Shown here: piece after piece, positions 44,963 through 53,769 of the stretch
How the letters are laid out: every line of letters starts with the position of its first letter
Position numbering within the stretch: the stretch's first letter is position 1
From: Oscillospiraceae bacterium
Lineage (GTDB): Bacteria; Bacillota; Clostridia; Oscillospirales; Oscillospiraceae
DNA: 64,000 bases
Reading direction: 5' to 3'
Assembly (NCBI GenBank): GCA_018265835.1
Contig: JABLYK010000002.1
Location: forward strand, 48,779 to 112,778
Translations under genes and position numbers: made by a program
Notes under the pieces: model-generated
The model's database searches: none
Told to the model about the DNA's origin: nothing
Seen by the model: the letters and a program-made list of their open reading frames with translations, nothing else

Positions 44963-46834
44963 TTGAACCGTACATTGGAGAGAAACAGACTGCGCGACTT
45001 CTTTTTGCTGCGCGCAGAGCCTGGGACGGAATGGCCAGCAGGGAAGAGAGTTGTATATGAAGCGTATCGGATTTTGATGCTTCTGTGCGCGTGCGCATGT
45101 CTGGGCGTTTTGCTGCTGATTTTTGCTTACGGACATTACTCGTGGGGCGTGTTTGAGGGGTATTTTTCCTCTGCGGAACTCGTGATTCTGAACGTCCTGC
45201 CCGTGTTGCTGCTGGTTTTCCTGCTCTATGCGCTTCTTGGCCGGGCGTGGCTGGCATTTCTGCTGGGCGGCATCATGACGCTGGGGCTTTCGATCGGGAA
45301 CTATTATAAGCTCCTGTTCCGGGATGATCCGCTGTATTTTGAGGATCTTCTGGTCATTCGGGAGGCGAAGACGATCACAGCGCAAAGTCAATATAAGCTG
45401 TTTGTGGACAAACGGATTGTGGTGGCGGTGCTCTGCCTGGCGCTTGGAACGGTTCTGCTGTTTTTCCTGGTGCGCGGCGTTGCCCGCGGCTGGAAGCGCC
45501 GCGTGCCGGTTCTGGCGGCCACGGTTCTGGCGGCGGCGCTGCTCTGGCCTGTGTATCAGGACAACGGCATCTACAATTCCATTGAGAATTTTGATTACCT
45601 AAACCGCTGGAGCAGTACGCAGAATTATCTTTCGCGCGGTTTTCTGTATCCCTTTGTCCATGGCGCCAGCCAGATCAAAGAGTCGGCGCCGGAGGGCTAC
45701 AGCGAAGCGGAAGCGCAGGTGCTGCTGTCCGAGTATGAAGATGCGGACATTCCGGCGGACAAGCGCGTGAGCATCATTTCCTATATGCGGGAGGCGTATA
45801 TCGACTTTTCGCAGTTTGCGATTCCGGGTCTGGATGGCAGCGGCTATGACCTGTACCATCAGCTCGAATCCGAGAGCTACAGCGGCACGCTGCTGACGAA
45901 TATTTTCGGCGGCGGAACCATTGACAGCGAGCGGTGTTTTCTGACCGGGAACTATCTGCTGCGCAATTTCCGCAGCGACGCCAACTCCTATGTGTGGTAT
46001 CTGCGCAATCAGGGCTATACGACAGAGGGCAGCCATCCATACTATCGATGGTTCTATAACCGGCGGAACGTCAACAGCTATCTGGGCTTTGAAAATTACC
46101 GTTTCCGGGAAGGGGATTATGAGTATTTAAGCGAGCAGACCATGACGGAAGACAGCGTCCTGCTCTCGGAGGTTTACAGCGACTTTGTACGCAACAAATC
46201 CACCGGGAAGCCCTACTTTTCTTTTAACCTGAATATCCAGAGCCATGGGCCGTATTCCACCACAGAATATGACGGCGCAGTCGAATATCTGACCGGGGAC
46301 TACACGGACGAATGCAAAAACGCCATGAACAATTATATGGCGACCATTATGGACAGCGACGTACAGCTCATGCAGCTGGTCGAAAACCTTTGTGCAGACC
46401 CTGACCCCGTGATTCTGGTGCTGTTTTCCGACCATATGCCGTGGATGGGAGACGGCAACGTTTTCTACAGCGAGATGGGTCTGAACTTTGATATGGACAC
46501 GGAGCAGGGCTTTCGGGATTATTATTCCACACGCTACCTGATCTGGGCCAACGATGCGGCAAAGGCGGTTCTGGGGAACGACTTTACGGGGACGGGGCCG
46601 ACCATTTCCCCCTGCTACCTGATGAATCTGGTTTTCGAGCAATGCGGCTGGGAGGGACCCGCCTTTCTGCAGGCGATGGACGATCTGCGGGAGGTGCTCC
46701 CGGTGGTGACGTCTACCGGGTGCTATGTGGTGGACGGCGTGTTTACGGATCAGATCCCGGATGAACGGCAGGAGCTGTTCCAGAACTTTGAATATCTGCA
46801 ATATGATTGGCGAACCCAATTCATCTCCAATTAA
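44963..46834 (+). CDS. LTA synthase/phosphoglycerol transferase family protein
   Basis: A 623-aa membrane enzyme of the LtaS-like sulfatase superfamily. Five hydrophobic helices (about residues 35-200) precede an extracellular catalytic domain. The nucleophile is probably the Thr in FGGGTIDSERCFLTG, equivalent to Thr300 of LtaS, and FSDHMPWMGD supplies metal ligands. Members transfer phosphoglycerol from phosphatidylglycerol to teichoic acids or other glycans. The start is TTG 44963, set by GAGGGG 7 bases upstream; the open frame extends to 44900 through the attenuator hairpin. Monocistronic. Confidence 0.88.
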   Translation: MNRTLERNRLRDFFLLRAEPGTEWPAGKRVVYEAYRILMLLCACACLGVLLLIFAYGHYSWGVFEGYFSSAELVILNVLPVLLLVFLLYALLGRAWLAFLLGGIMTLGLSIGNYYKLLFRDDPLYFEDLLVIREAKTITAQSQYKLFVDKRIVVAVLCLALGTVLLFFLVRGVARGWKRRVPVLAATVLAAALLWPVYQDNGIYNSIENFDYLNRWSSTQNYLSRGFLYPFVHGASQIKESAPEGYSEAEAQVLLSEYEDADIPADKRVSIISYMREAYIDFSQFAIPGLDGSGYDLYHQLESESYSGTLLTNIFGGGTIDSERCFLTGNYLLRNFRSDANSYVWYLRNQGYTTEGSHPYYRWFYNRRNVNSYLGFENYRFREGDYEYLSEQTMTEDSVLLSEVYSDFVRNKSTGKPYFSFNLNIQSHGPYSTTEYDGAVEYLTGDYTDECKNAMNNYMATIMDSDVQLMQLVENLCADPDPVILVLFSDHMPWMGDGNVFYSEMGLNFDMDTEQGFRDYYSTRYLIWANDAAKAVLGNDFTGTGPTISPCYLMNLVFEQCGWEGPAFLQAMDDLREVLPVVTSTGCYVVDGVFTDQIPDERQELFQNFEYLQYDWRTQFISN

Positions 46835-46840
46835 CTGCGG

Positions 46841-46868
46841 GAGCCGGCGTCCGGACGCCGGCTCTTTT
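46841..46868 (+). terminator. Terminator of the LtaS-like gene
   Basis: A perfect 11-bp stem (46841-46851 with 46854-46864) with TTTT on the right. Confidence 0.85.
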
Positions 46869-46886
46869 GTATGCGCGCTGCCGTCC

Positions 46887-46915
46887 TTGACAGCCGTTTG
46901 CGCGGTTACTATACT
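46887..46915 (+). promoter_or_regulatory. Promoter of the two-component operon
   Basis: TTGACA (46887-46892), 17 bp, TATACT (46910-46915). This is near consensus, so it should be active without an activator. Confidence 0.75.
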
Positions 46916-46922
46916 AAAAGAA

Positions 46923-46950
46923 GATGCCGTTTCGATGCCGGAACGATGTA
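46923..46950 (+). promoter_or_regulatory. Direct-repeat operator downstream of the two-component promoter
   Basis: GATGCCG at 46923-46929 and 46934-46940, with GATGTA at 46945-46950. The spacing is 11 bp, as for OmpR/PhoB-family sites. The array sits at or just after the predicted transcription start, a repressing position. Confidence 0.6.
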
Positions 46951-46980
46951 TTCTGAAAGCGAAGAAAGGGAGGTGGCCGG

Positions 46981-47634
46981 ATGATCCGGATTCTGATCGT
47001 GGACGATGAAAAGCCGATCTGCGACCTCATCAAAATGAGCCTGACAAAAGCGGGGTATTCGTGTACCTGTGTGTACGATGGCATGGCAGCGGCCAACCTG
47101 CTGGACGAGACGGTGTATGATCTCATCCTGCTGGACGTGATGTTGCCGAATGTGGATGGGTTCGAGCTGATGGAGTACATCCGTCCGCTCGGCATTCCGG
47201 TGATCTTCCTCACGGCGAAAAACTCTGTAAACGACCGTGTGCGCGGCCTGCGCATGGGCGCGGAGGACTATATCGTAAAGCCGTTTGAGGTCATCGAGCT
47301 GCTGGCGCGCGTGGATGTGGTGCTCCGGCGCTACAACAAGACGGACAGCGTGCTGGAGATCGGCGGCCTGCGCATCGACACGCGCGCCATGCGCGTTTAT
47401 CGCGGCGAGGAGGAGATCAGCCTCACGCACAAGGAGTATGATCTGCTGCTGTTTTTCGCGCGCAACCCCGGAACGGCGCTCTACCGCGAGACGATCTACG
47501 AGCACGTCTGGGGCGGGGAGTACACTTACGGCAGCAAGACCGTGGACCTGCACATCCAGCGCCTGCGCAAGAAGATCGGCTGGGAAAACAAGCTCCGCGC
47601 TGTGAACAAGGTAGGCTACCGCTTGGAGGCATAA
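46981..47634 (+). CDS. Response regulator, OmpR/PhoB family
   Basis: A 217-aa two-domain regulator. The receiver (1-115) has the acidic pocket DDE (8-10), the phospho-acceptor Asp52 (LLDVMLP), and the conserved Thr and Lys in FLTAK and YIVKPFE. The C-terminal winged helix (about 125-215) has LTHKEYDLLLFFARNPG and KTVDLHIQRLRKKIGW. It is phosphorylated by the kinase encoded 4 bases downstream. The matching direct repeats before this gene and before the ATP-grasp ligase gene are its likely binding sites. Confidence 0.94.
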   Translation: MIRILIVDDEKPICDLIKMSLTKAGYSCTCVYDGMAAANLLDETVYDLILLDVMLPNVDGFELMEYIRPLGIPVIFLTAKNSVNDRVRGLRMGAEDYIVKPFEVIELLARVDVVLRRYNKTDSVLEIGGLRIDTRAMRVYRGEEEISLTHKEYDLLLFFARNPGTALYRETIYEHVWGGEYTYGSKTVDLHIQRLRKKIGWENKLRAVNKVGYRLEA

Positions 47635-47638
47635 CACG

Positions 47639-49030
47639 ATGAAATTCCGAGTCAAACTCACGCTGACGAGCATTCTTCTGCTCGCGCTTGCTTATGGCGT
47701 GGGCGGCAGTTTGATGATCTCAATGTCGTTTTCCAGTGTGATGGCGCGCGAGCGGGACAACGCCGTGCAAACCTATAAGATGATCGTAGATGTATTGCAG
47801 ATTACCGACGCGGAAAACAGCGGGCGGCAGACGACTGCGTATACAGTCTCGCGGGTGCTGAACCAACTGCAAGGGGGCGTGGGCGCGGCGGTGCGCGTGA
47901 CGCTGGGCGGCGAACAAATCGACAATGGCACCATTGCGCTGTTTGAGCATGCCCCGGTCTGCACGCAGGAGGAGTATTGCAGCATCGTGGACTATGCGGC
48001 GGAGGACGGGAAGCACTATCTGCTGCTCAACGCCCTTGTGGAGCAGGAAAGCTCCACCTCTGTGGATTTGGCCTTCGATGTGTCGTCCGCCTATCTGACG
48101 CGGCAGGCGCAGCAGCGCGCCTATCGCATCACGTTTGCGGCGCTCATCGCGGTGGGGGCGCTGCTGTCCTGGGGCGCGGCATATTTGCTGACGCGCCCGC
48201 TCGGTGCGCTGTCCCGCGCATCGCGCGAGCTGGCCGCCGGGAATCTCGCCTACCGTGCAAAGGTGCGCTCCAGAGACGAGGTGGGCGCGCTTGCGCGCGA
48301 CTTCAACGAGATGGCGGCGCAGCTGGAAGCGAACGTCGAGCAGCTGCAGGAGGCCATGGCGGTGCAGGAGCGCTTTATGGCCGACTTTTCACACGAAATG
48401 AAGACGCCGATGACCTCCATCATCGGCTACGCCGATCTGCTCCGCAGTCAGGTGCTCAGCCCGGCGGAACAGATGGATGCGGCGAACTATATTTTTTCCG
48501 AAGGGCGGCGTCTGGAGGGCCTTTCCCTGAAGCTGCTGGATATGCTCTCGCTCGGCCATTCCGAGCTGAAGCTCGTTCCGGCCAGCCCGGCAACGCTGGT
48601 CTCGGGCCTGGCGGAGCACCTCAAAACGGTGTATGCGCGGCAGAACATCCAGATCCAGTATCGCTGCACGGAGGGCATGTGCCTGCTGGAGCCGGATCTG
48701 GTGAAAACGCTGCTGGTGAACCTGATGGACAACGCGCGCAAGGCGCTCGACTCCGGTGGCAATATTTACGTGCTGCAGGAAATGTTGCCGGACGGGTGCC
48801 GTGTCCGCGTGCTGGACAATGGCCGCGGCATTCCGCCGGAGGCGCTCGCACATCTGACGGAGGCGTTTTACCGCGTGGATAAATCCCGCTCGCGCGCGCA
48901 GGGCGGCGCGGGACTTGGGCTGGCGCTGTGCAATGAAATTGTACATCTGCACGGCGGAACGATGCAGTTTGAAAGCCGTGTCGGCAACGGTACGGTCGTC
49001 ACCGTGGAGCTGAAGGGAGGCAGAGCATGA
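47639..49030 (+). CDS. Sensor histidine kinase
   Basis: A 463-aa membrane kinase. A first hydrophobic helix (about 8-30) and a second (about 160-182) frame an extracellular sensor of about 125 residues with no named domain. A HAMP linker (about 183-235), a dimerisation H-box (DFSHEMKTPMTSIIGY), an N-box (LLVNLMDNARKAL) and G-boxes (DNGRGIPPEA, GGAGLGLALC) complete it. Autophosphorylation is on the His of SHE. It overlaps the next gene by 4 bases. The stimulus is unknown; cell-wall stress is plausible from the target operon. Confidence 0.94.
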   Translation: MKFRVKLTLTSILLLALAYGVGGSLMISMSFSSVMARERDNAVQTYKMIVDVLQITDAENSGRQTTAYTVSRVLNQLQGGVGAAVRVTLGGEQIDNGTIALFEHAPVCTQEEYCSIVDYAAEDGKHYLLLNALVEQESSTSVDLAFDVSSAYLTRQAQQRAYRITFAALIAVGALLSWGAAYLLTRPLGALSRASRELAAGNLAYRAKVRSRDEVGALARDFNEMAAQLEANVEQLQEAMAVQERFMADFSHEMKTPMTSIIGYADLLRSQVLSPAEQMDAANYIFSEGRRLEGLSLKLLDMLSLGHSELKLVPASPATLVSGLAEHLKTVYARQNIQIQYRCTEGMCLLEPDLVKTLLVNLMDNARKALDSGGNIYVLQEMLPDGCRVRVLDNGRGIPPEALAHLTEAFYRVDKSRSRAQGGAGLGLALCNEIVHLHGGTMQFESRVGNGTVVTVELKGGRA

Positions 49031-49752
49031 AACAGGGACGTACCATTCTCGCCGGGCTGTTGACCGCCGCGGTCGTGCTCACCGGCTTCTTTCTGCCGAA
49101 TCTCGTGGCGTCGGCGCAGGCGCGCAATGCGCAGACCGTGCAGGTGGAGACCGGCCCGGCGCAGCTCTTTTTCTCATCAAGTCTCAGCCTGCGCGAGAAG
49201 CTCACGCTTATGAGCTCTGGCGCCAGCTATGTCCAGTCGGTGGAGGTGGAGGGCACCCGGCGTCTGGAAAAGGAAGATGCCGAGCGCCTTGCCGGATCCT
49301 ACGCGCAGGGCTTTTCCGCGGTGGCGATGGAATCCATTGCAGTGGAGCCGATGAACGCGATTGCGTATTACAACATGTTTTCGGATTCCGGCAAAGCGTT
49401 TTACGTCTGGGAGTGCTACTTCCTCGCGTCGGACGGCGGGCTGGTTCTGGTTTGCCTTGATGACGAGACGGGGTACCTGCTACAGCTGTCATGGGAAGTC
49501 AAGTCAAGCGACAGGGCTCTTTGGGACAAGCACATCTTTGACGCAGAGGACTATCTCATGGCTGTGAGCGCGGAAGCGCTGGACGCGGTGTTTGACGGTC
49601 ACTATGCCGGAGAGAATGTGGCGGCCTCGGCAGCCGATGGAGTGGAAGGACAGGTTCTCTACTGCCAGATGTATGAGCCGGTCACGGACGAGTCGTTTGA
49701 CATTCCAATCTGGTATAATGAAATCGGTTTTCACTTCAATGAGCTTCCGTGA
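49027..49752 (+). CDS. Exported protein of the two-component operon
   Basis: A 241-aa protein starting with a signal sequence or membrane anchor (GRTILAGLLTAAVVLTGFFLPNLVASAQA). The rest is a soluble extracellular-type domain with no family I recognise. It contains AYYNMFSDSGKAFYVWECYFLASDGGLVLVCLDDETGYLL, a pattern like PepSY or YycH-type modulators, but the match is weak. Overlap with the kinase stop codon (ATGA) means coupled translation. A role modulating the kinase or sensing at the surface is inferred from position alone. Confidence 0.7.
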   Translation: MKQGRTILAGLLTAAVVLTGFFLPNLVASAQARNAQTVQVETGPAQLFFSSSLSLREKLTLMSSGASYVQSVEVEGTRRLEKEDAERLAGSYAQGFSAVAMESIAVEPMNAIAYYNMFSDSGKAFYVWECYFLASDGGLVLVCLDDETGYLLQLSWEVKSSDRALWDKHIFDAEDYLMAVSAEALDAVFDGHYAGENVAASAADGVEGQVLYCQMYEPVTDESFDIPIWYNEIGFHFNELP

Positions 49753-49804
49753 TGCCGTTTTGATGCCGCAATGTTGCCGGTTCGATTAAGACCGCTTCTA
49801 TACT
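49751..49804 (+). promoter_or_regulatory. Direct-repeat operator and promoter of the D-Asp ligase operon
   Basis: GATGCCG at 49751-49757 and 49762-49768, GTTGCCG at 49773-49779, spaced 11 bp, then TATACT (49799-49804). There is no consensus -35; the third repeat occupies that region. This is the classical arrangement for activation by a PhoB-type regulator. Confidence 0.65.
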
Positions 49805-49843
49805 GTTCGCAGAACAACGAACGATATAGAAGAGGTCTTTTTT

Positions 49844-51130
49844 ATGCAACAGATGATTTCATCCCATGAATTTGTCCCGGTGATCCTGGGGGGCGATATT
49901 ACGGCCTACAGTCTGGCCCGCACGTTCCACGAAGCTTACGGCGTCCGCTCGGTCGCGGTGAGCCAGCTGCACAGCGAGATGATCTCGCGCTCCGGGATTC
50001 TGGAAAACATCGTGATCCCCGATCTGGAGAACGCGGCGCTGTTTGTGCAGCGGCTGCGTGACATTGCAGCGCAGCACCCCGGTAAGCGGTGCATCCTGCT
50101 TGCCTGCGGCGACTGGTACGTCCGCCTGATTGCGGAGCACCGCGCGGCGCTGGAGGAACACTTTGTCATTCCATACATCCCGCTGGAGCTGATGGAGCGC
50201 CTCGTGCGCAAGGATTCGTTTTACCGCCTGTGTACGGAGCTGGGCATTCCCCACCCGGCGACCGTCGTGTTCGACTGCGCGGACATTGAGCTGCCGGAGC
50301 TGCCGTTTCCCTATCCGATCATTGCAAAGCCCGCCGCCTCGGCAGAGTATCACTACGCGCAATTTCCGGGGAAACGGAAGGTGTACCGGCTGGAGAACGA
50401 GGCGGAGCTGCGCGACCTGCTGCGGCGGCTGCGCGATTGCGGCTATCCGGGCAAGTTTCTGCTGCAGGAGTTCATCCCCGGCGACGACACGAGTATGCGC
50501 ATCCTCACGTGCTACAGCGACCAGAACGGGAACGTGCGTTTCCAGTCGAGCGGCCATGTGCTGCTGGAGGATCACGCGCCGATGGGCATCGGCAACCCGG
50601 TCGCCATTTTGAAGGACTGCAACCGCGCGGTGATGGACGACGCCCGGCGCCTGCTGGAGCACGTCGGCTACACGGGCTTTTCCAACTTTGACATTCGCTT
50701 TGACGCACGCGACGGCAGCTATCAATTCCTGGAGATCAACACCCGCCTTGGCCGCAGCAACTACTATGTTACGGCTGCCGGTGACAATGTGGCGCGCTGG
50801 CTGGTGGAGGATCTGATCTACCATGCGTTGCGGGAGGGGGACGGCCCCGTCATTGCGGAAAAGAGGGGCAGCCTCTATACCGTGGTGCCGCGCAGCGTGA
50901 TTCTGGACCATGTGCACGACCCCAATCTGCGTGCGTGGGTCTGCGCGCTTTGGGACGCGGGGAAGGCGGTCAACCCGCTGGACTATGCCGGAGACCCGGG
51001 GGTGGAGCGGCGGCTGTATGTTCATTACTTCCTGTGGAAGCAGCGGCGGCGGTTTCTCCGCACGCAGGAGCAGGCGGGGAAGGAGGAACGCGTATGTGCG
51101 GCATTGCCGGTTTCGCAGATGGGAATTTGA
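49844..51130 (+). CDS. ATP-grasp ligase, D-aspartate ligase-like
   Basis: A 428-aa ATP-grasp enzyme forming an amide bond between an amino acid and a carboxylate. The layout matches D-aspartate ligases such as Aslfm of Enterococcus faecium: N-terminal dinucleotide-like lobe (VILGGDITAYSLARTFHEAYG), ATP lobe (YPIIAKPAASAEYHY; FLLQEFIPGDDTSMRI), and magnesium-binding end (FSNFDIRFDARDGSYQFLEINTR). Such enzymes add D-Asp to the lysine of the peptidoglycan stem peptide. The aspartate racemase gene two positions downstream supports this. The C terminus overlaps asnB by 37 bases. AGAGGT precedes the ATG. Substrate is inferred. Confidence 0.78.
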   Translation: MQQMISSHEFVPVILGGDITAYSLARTFHEAYGVRSVAVSQLHSEMISRSGILENIVIPDLENAALFVQRLRDIAAQHPGKRCILLACGDWYVRLIAEHRAALEEHFVIPYIPLELMERLVRKDSFYRLCTELGIPHPATVVFDCADIELPELPFPYPIIAKPAASAEYHYAQFPGKRKVYRLENEAELRDLLRRLRDCGYPGKFLLQEFIPGDDTSMRILTCYSDQNGNVRFQSSGHVLLEDHAPMGIGNPVAILKDCNRAVMDDARRLLEHVGYTGFSNFDIRFDARDGSYQFLEINTRLGRSNYYVTAAGDNVARWLVEDLIYHALREGDGPVIAEKRGSLYTVVPRSVILDHVHDPNLRAWVCALWDAGKAVNPLDYAGDPGVERRLYVHYFLWKQRRRFLRTQEQAGKEERVCAALPVSQMGI

Positions 51131-52938
51131 CCTACGCCCCGGCTCAGGTTCTGCGCGCAATGGCGCAGGCCATTGCGCACAGGGGGCCGGACGCAGAGGG
51201 ATATTTCCACGAGCGGCAGATGGGAATGGCCTTTCGCCGCCTCTCGATCATCGACCCGGAGGGCGGCGATCAGCCGCTGTACAGCGAGGACGGACGAATT
51301 GTCATCACCTGCAACGGGGAGATTTACAATTTCAAGGACCTGCGCACGGACCTGGAGGCGCGCGGCCACGTGTTTGCCACGAAATCCGATGCCGAGGTGG
51401 TGCTGCACGGGTATGAGGAATACGGCGCGGATATTGTAAAGCATCTGCGCGGGATGTTTGCCTTTGTGCTGTATGACCGGGTAGCGGGCAAATTCTTTGG
51501 CGCGCGCGACCCGTTCGGCATCAAACCGCTGTATTTCTACCAGCGGGGCGACACGTTCCTCTACGCCAGCGAAATCAAGGCGTTTCTGCCGCACCCGCAT
51601 TTCCGCCGCGCGTTCAACGAGCAGTGGCTTTCGACCTACCTGTGCTTTGAATATATCCCGTGCAGCGAGACGCTGTTCGAGGACGTGTACAAGCTTCCGC
51701 CGGGATACACGTTCACGTATGAAAACGGGGTGCTGAGTATGGCGCGGTATTTCACCCCGGCGTATGAGATCCGCCGCGGCAGGCCGCTCGACGCGTGGGC
51801 GGAGGAGCTGGAGACGGTGTTTGCCGGCTCGTGCCGCGCGCACCGGATCAGCGACGTGCCGGTGGGCTGCTTTCTCTCCGGCGGCGTGGATTCCGCATGG
51901 GTGACGCGCATGGCTGGACCGGTGCGCGCGTTTTCCATCGGTTATGCGGAACAGCAGCACAGCGAGCTGCCCGCCGCTGTAGAGACGGCGCGCCGCCTTG
52001 GCATCCCGTGTGAAACGACGGAGATCACGGCGGAGGATTTCTTCGCCGTCGTCCCAACCGTGCAGTGGCACATGGACGAGCCGCTGCCAAACCCGTCGGC
52101 CATTCCGCTGTACCATCTGTCGCGCCTCGCGGCGAAGCAGGTGAAGGTCGCCCTCTCCGGAGAGGGGGCGGACGAGCTTTTCGGCGGCTACAGCATCTAC
52201 CGGGAGGGACTGGTGTTTTCCAAATATGCGCATGTTCCGCAGGCGCTGCGGAATCTGGCGGGGGACACGGCCGAGCGGATGCCGCCGTTTCATGGCCGCC
52301 GGTTTCTCATGCGCGGCCGGCAGCCGCTGGAGCAGCGGTATCTCCGGCAGAACTATGTGTTCACCGCCGGGGAGACGGGGCGGTATCTGCGCCGCGACCT
52401 TGGCCATGTTGCGCCGGAAACGCTCACGGCGCCGGTGTTTGCCCGCGTGCGCGGCGCGGACGAGATTACGCGCATCCAGTATGCCGACCTCTGCACGTGG
52501 CTGCCGTACGGCATTCTGCAAAAGGCGGATAAGATGAGCATGGCCGCGTCTCTGGAGCTGCGCGTACCGTTTCTGGACCGGGAGGTATATGAGCTTGCCA
52601 TGCGCTTGCCGCCGGAGCTGCGCGTGACGCGCAAGGGCAGCAAGGTTCTGCTGCGCGCGGCCGCCGGGCGGACGCTGCCGGAGAACACAGCGCAGGCGAA
52701 GAAAATCGGCTTTGTCACGCCGCTGAATGACTGGCTGCGGCAGGACCGGTATTACGACATGGTGCGCACCGCGTTTATGAGCGACACGGCGCGGCAGTTT
52801 TTCCGGCAGGAAGCGCTGCTTTCGCTGCTGGACGAGCACCACGCGGGAAAAGACGGCGGCATGAAGCGAATTTGGAGCATTTACTGCTTTCTGATGTGGT
52901 ACGCGGCGTTTTTTGAGCGGGGAGGTGCGCCATGCTGA
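51094..52938 (+). CDS. asnB: Asparagine synthase (glutamine-hydrolysing), AsnH-like
   Basis: A 614-aa amidotransferase. Cys2 (MCGIAGFAD) is the glutaminase nucleophile. The synthetase domain has the PP-loop SGGVDSAW (about 263-270). AEEL, EGADELFGGY and LQKADKMSMAASLELRVPFLD are typical of class B asparagine synthetases. In lactic acid bacteria an AsnB-like enzyme (AsnH) amidates D-Asp in the peptidoglycan cross-bridge. The surrounding ligase and racemase genes make that role more likely here than free asparagine synthesis. ATG 51094 with GGAGGAA upstream is fixed by the required Cys2. It overlaps both neighbours. Confidence 0.88.
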   Translation: MCGIAGFADGNLTYAPAQVLRAMAQAIAHRGPDAEGYFHERQMGMAFRRLSIIDPEGGDQPLYSEDGRIVITCNGEIYNFKDLRTDLEARGHVFATKSDAEVVLHGYEEYGADIVKHLRGMFAFVLYDRVAGKFFGARDPFGIKPLYFYQRGDTFLYASEIKAFLPHPHFRRAFNEQWLSTYLCFEYIPCSETLFEDVYKLPPGYTFTYENGVLSMARYFTPAYEIRRGRPLDAWAEELETVFAGSCRAHRISDVPVGCFLSGGVDSAWVTRMAGPVRAFSIGYAEQQHSELPAAVETARRLGIPCETTEITAEDFFAVVPTVQWHMDEPLPNPSAIPLYHLSRLAAKQVKVALSGEGADELFGGYSIYREGLVFSKYAHVPQALRNLAGDTAERMPPFHGRRFLMRGRQPLEQRYLRQNYVFTAGETGRYLRRDLGHVAPETLTAPVFARVRGADEITRIQYADLCTWLPYGILQKADKMSMAASLELRVPFLDREVYELAMRLPPELRVTRKGSKVLLRAAAGRTLPENTAQAKKIGFVTPLNDWLRQDRYYDMVRTAFMSDTARQFFRQEALLSLLDEHHAGKDGGMKRIWSIYCFLMWYAAFFERGGAPC

Positions 52939-53660
52939 ACCGGGAACCGCTGATTGGGGTGTTGGGCGGACTTGGCCCGATGGCGACGAGCTGGTTTTCG
53001 CGCCGGGTCATCGAGCTGACGGATGCGGATGCCGATCAGGAGCATGCAAACCTCCTGATCCTGAACCATGCGGCGGTCCCGGACCGGACGGCGTATCTGC
53101 TCGGAAACGCTTTGGAAAGCCCCGCGCCCGCTATGGTAGCGGATGCGGCGCTGCTGGAGCGCGCCGGGTGCGACGCGATCGTCATCCCCTGCAACACCTC
53201 ACACGTGTTTTACGACGAGATTCAGGCTGCCGTTTCCATCCCTGTGGTGCATCTGATCGAGCTGGTGGCGGACGCGGCGGCGGCGCGCGGGATGCAGACA
53301 CTCTGCATCCTCTGCACGGAGGGCACGCGCGCGTCGAATCTCTATGGCGCGGCCTGCCGCAGCCGGGGCATCCGGTGCCGCTATCCGGATCCGGCGGTGC
53401 AGGAGGTGGTCACGTCGGTGATCTACGACCGTGTGAAAGCCGGAAAAACTGCGTCCGAACAGGTGCTGCGCTCGGTCATCGAGCTGGAGCTGGACGCCGG
53501 GTGTGACGGCGTGGTGCTCGGCTGCACGGAGCTGTCTGTGGCGTTTCAGTCGCTGGGTCTGGCGGCGCGGTATCCCACCGTGCTGGATTCGCTGGAGCTG
53601 CTTGCACAGGAAACCGTCGTGCGCGCGGGAAAGAAGCTGCGCGCACCGGCGTCAGAATGA
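52932..53660 (+). CDS. Aspartate racemase
   Basis: A 242-aa PLP-independent racemase of the aspartate/glutamate family, making D-Asp from L-Asp. The two catalytic cysteines are Cys87 (VIPCNTSHVF) and Cys198 (LGCTELS). The N terminus IGVLGGLGPMAT is typical of aspartate racemases. GGGGAGG precedes the ATG, which overlaps the asnB stop. It supplies the D-aspartate expected by the ligase encoded at the start of the operon. Confidence 0.92.
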   Translation: MLNREPLIGVLGGLGPMATSWFSRRVIELTDADADQEHANLLILNHAAVPDRTAYLLGNALESPAPAMVADAALLERAGCDAIVIPCNTSHVFYDEIQAAVSIPVVHLIELVADAAAARGMQTLCILCTEGTRASNLYGAACRSRGIRCRYPDPAVQEVVTSVIYDRVKAGKTASEQVLRSVIELELDAGCDGVVLGCTELSVAFQSLGLAARYPTVLDSLELLAQETVVRAGKKLRAPASE

Positions 53661-53712
53661 ACGCGCGGCTGAAACATGATGCGCGTGCCGCAGTCAGGCC
53701 GCGTTCCTCAAG

Positions 53713-53760
53713 AGCCTAAAAACCGCCCTCGGAATTCGTTCCGGGGGCGGTTTTTAGGCT
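53713..53760. terminator. Strong bidirectional terminator
   Basis: A 22-bp stem with one G-T pair (53713-53734 with 53739-53760) and a TTCG tetraloop, flanked by A-rich and T-rich arms. It separates the convergent racemase and acyl-CoA dehydrogenase genes. Confidence 0.92.
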
Positions 53761-53769
53761 TGACGTCAA

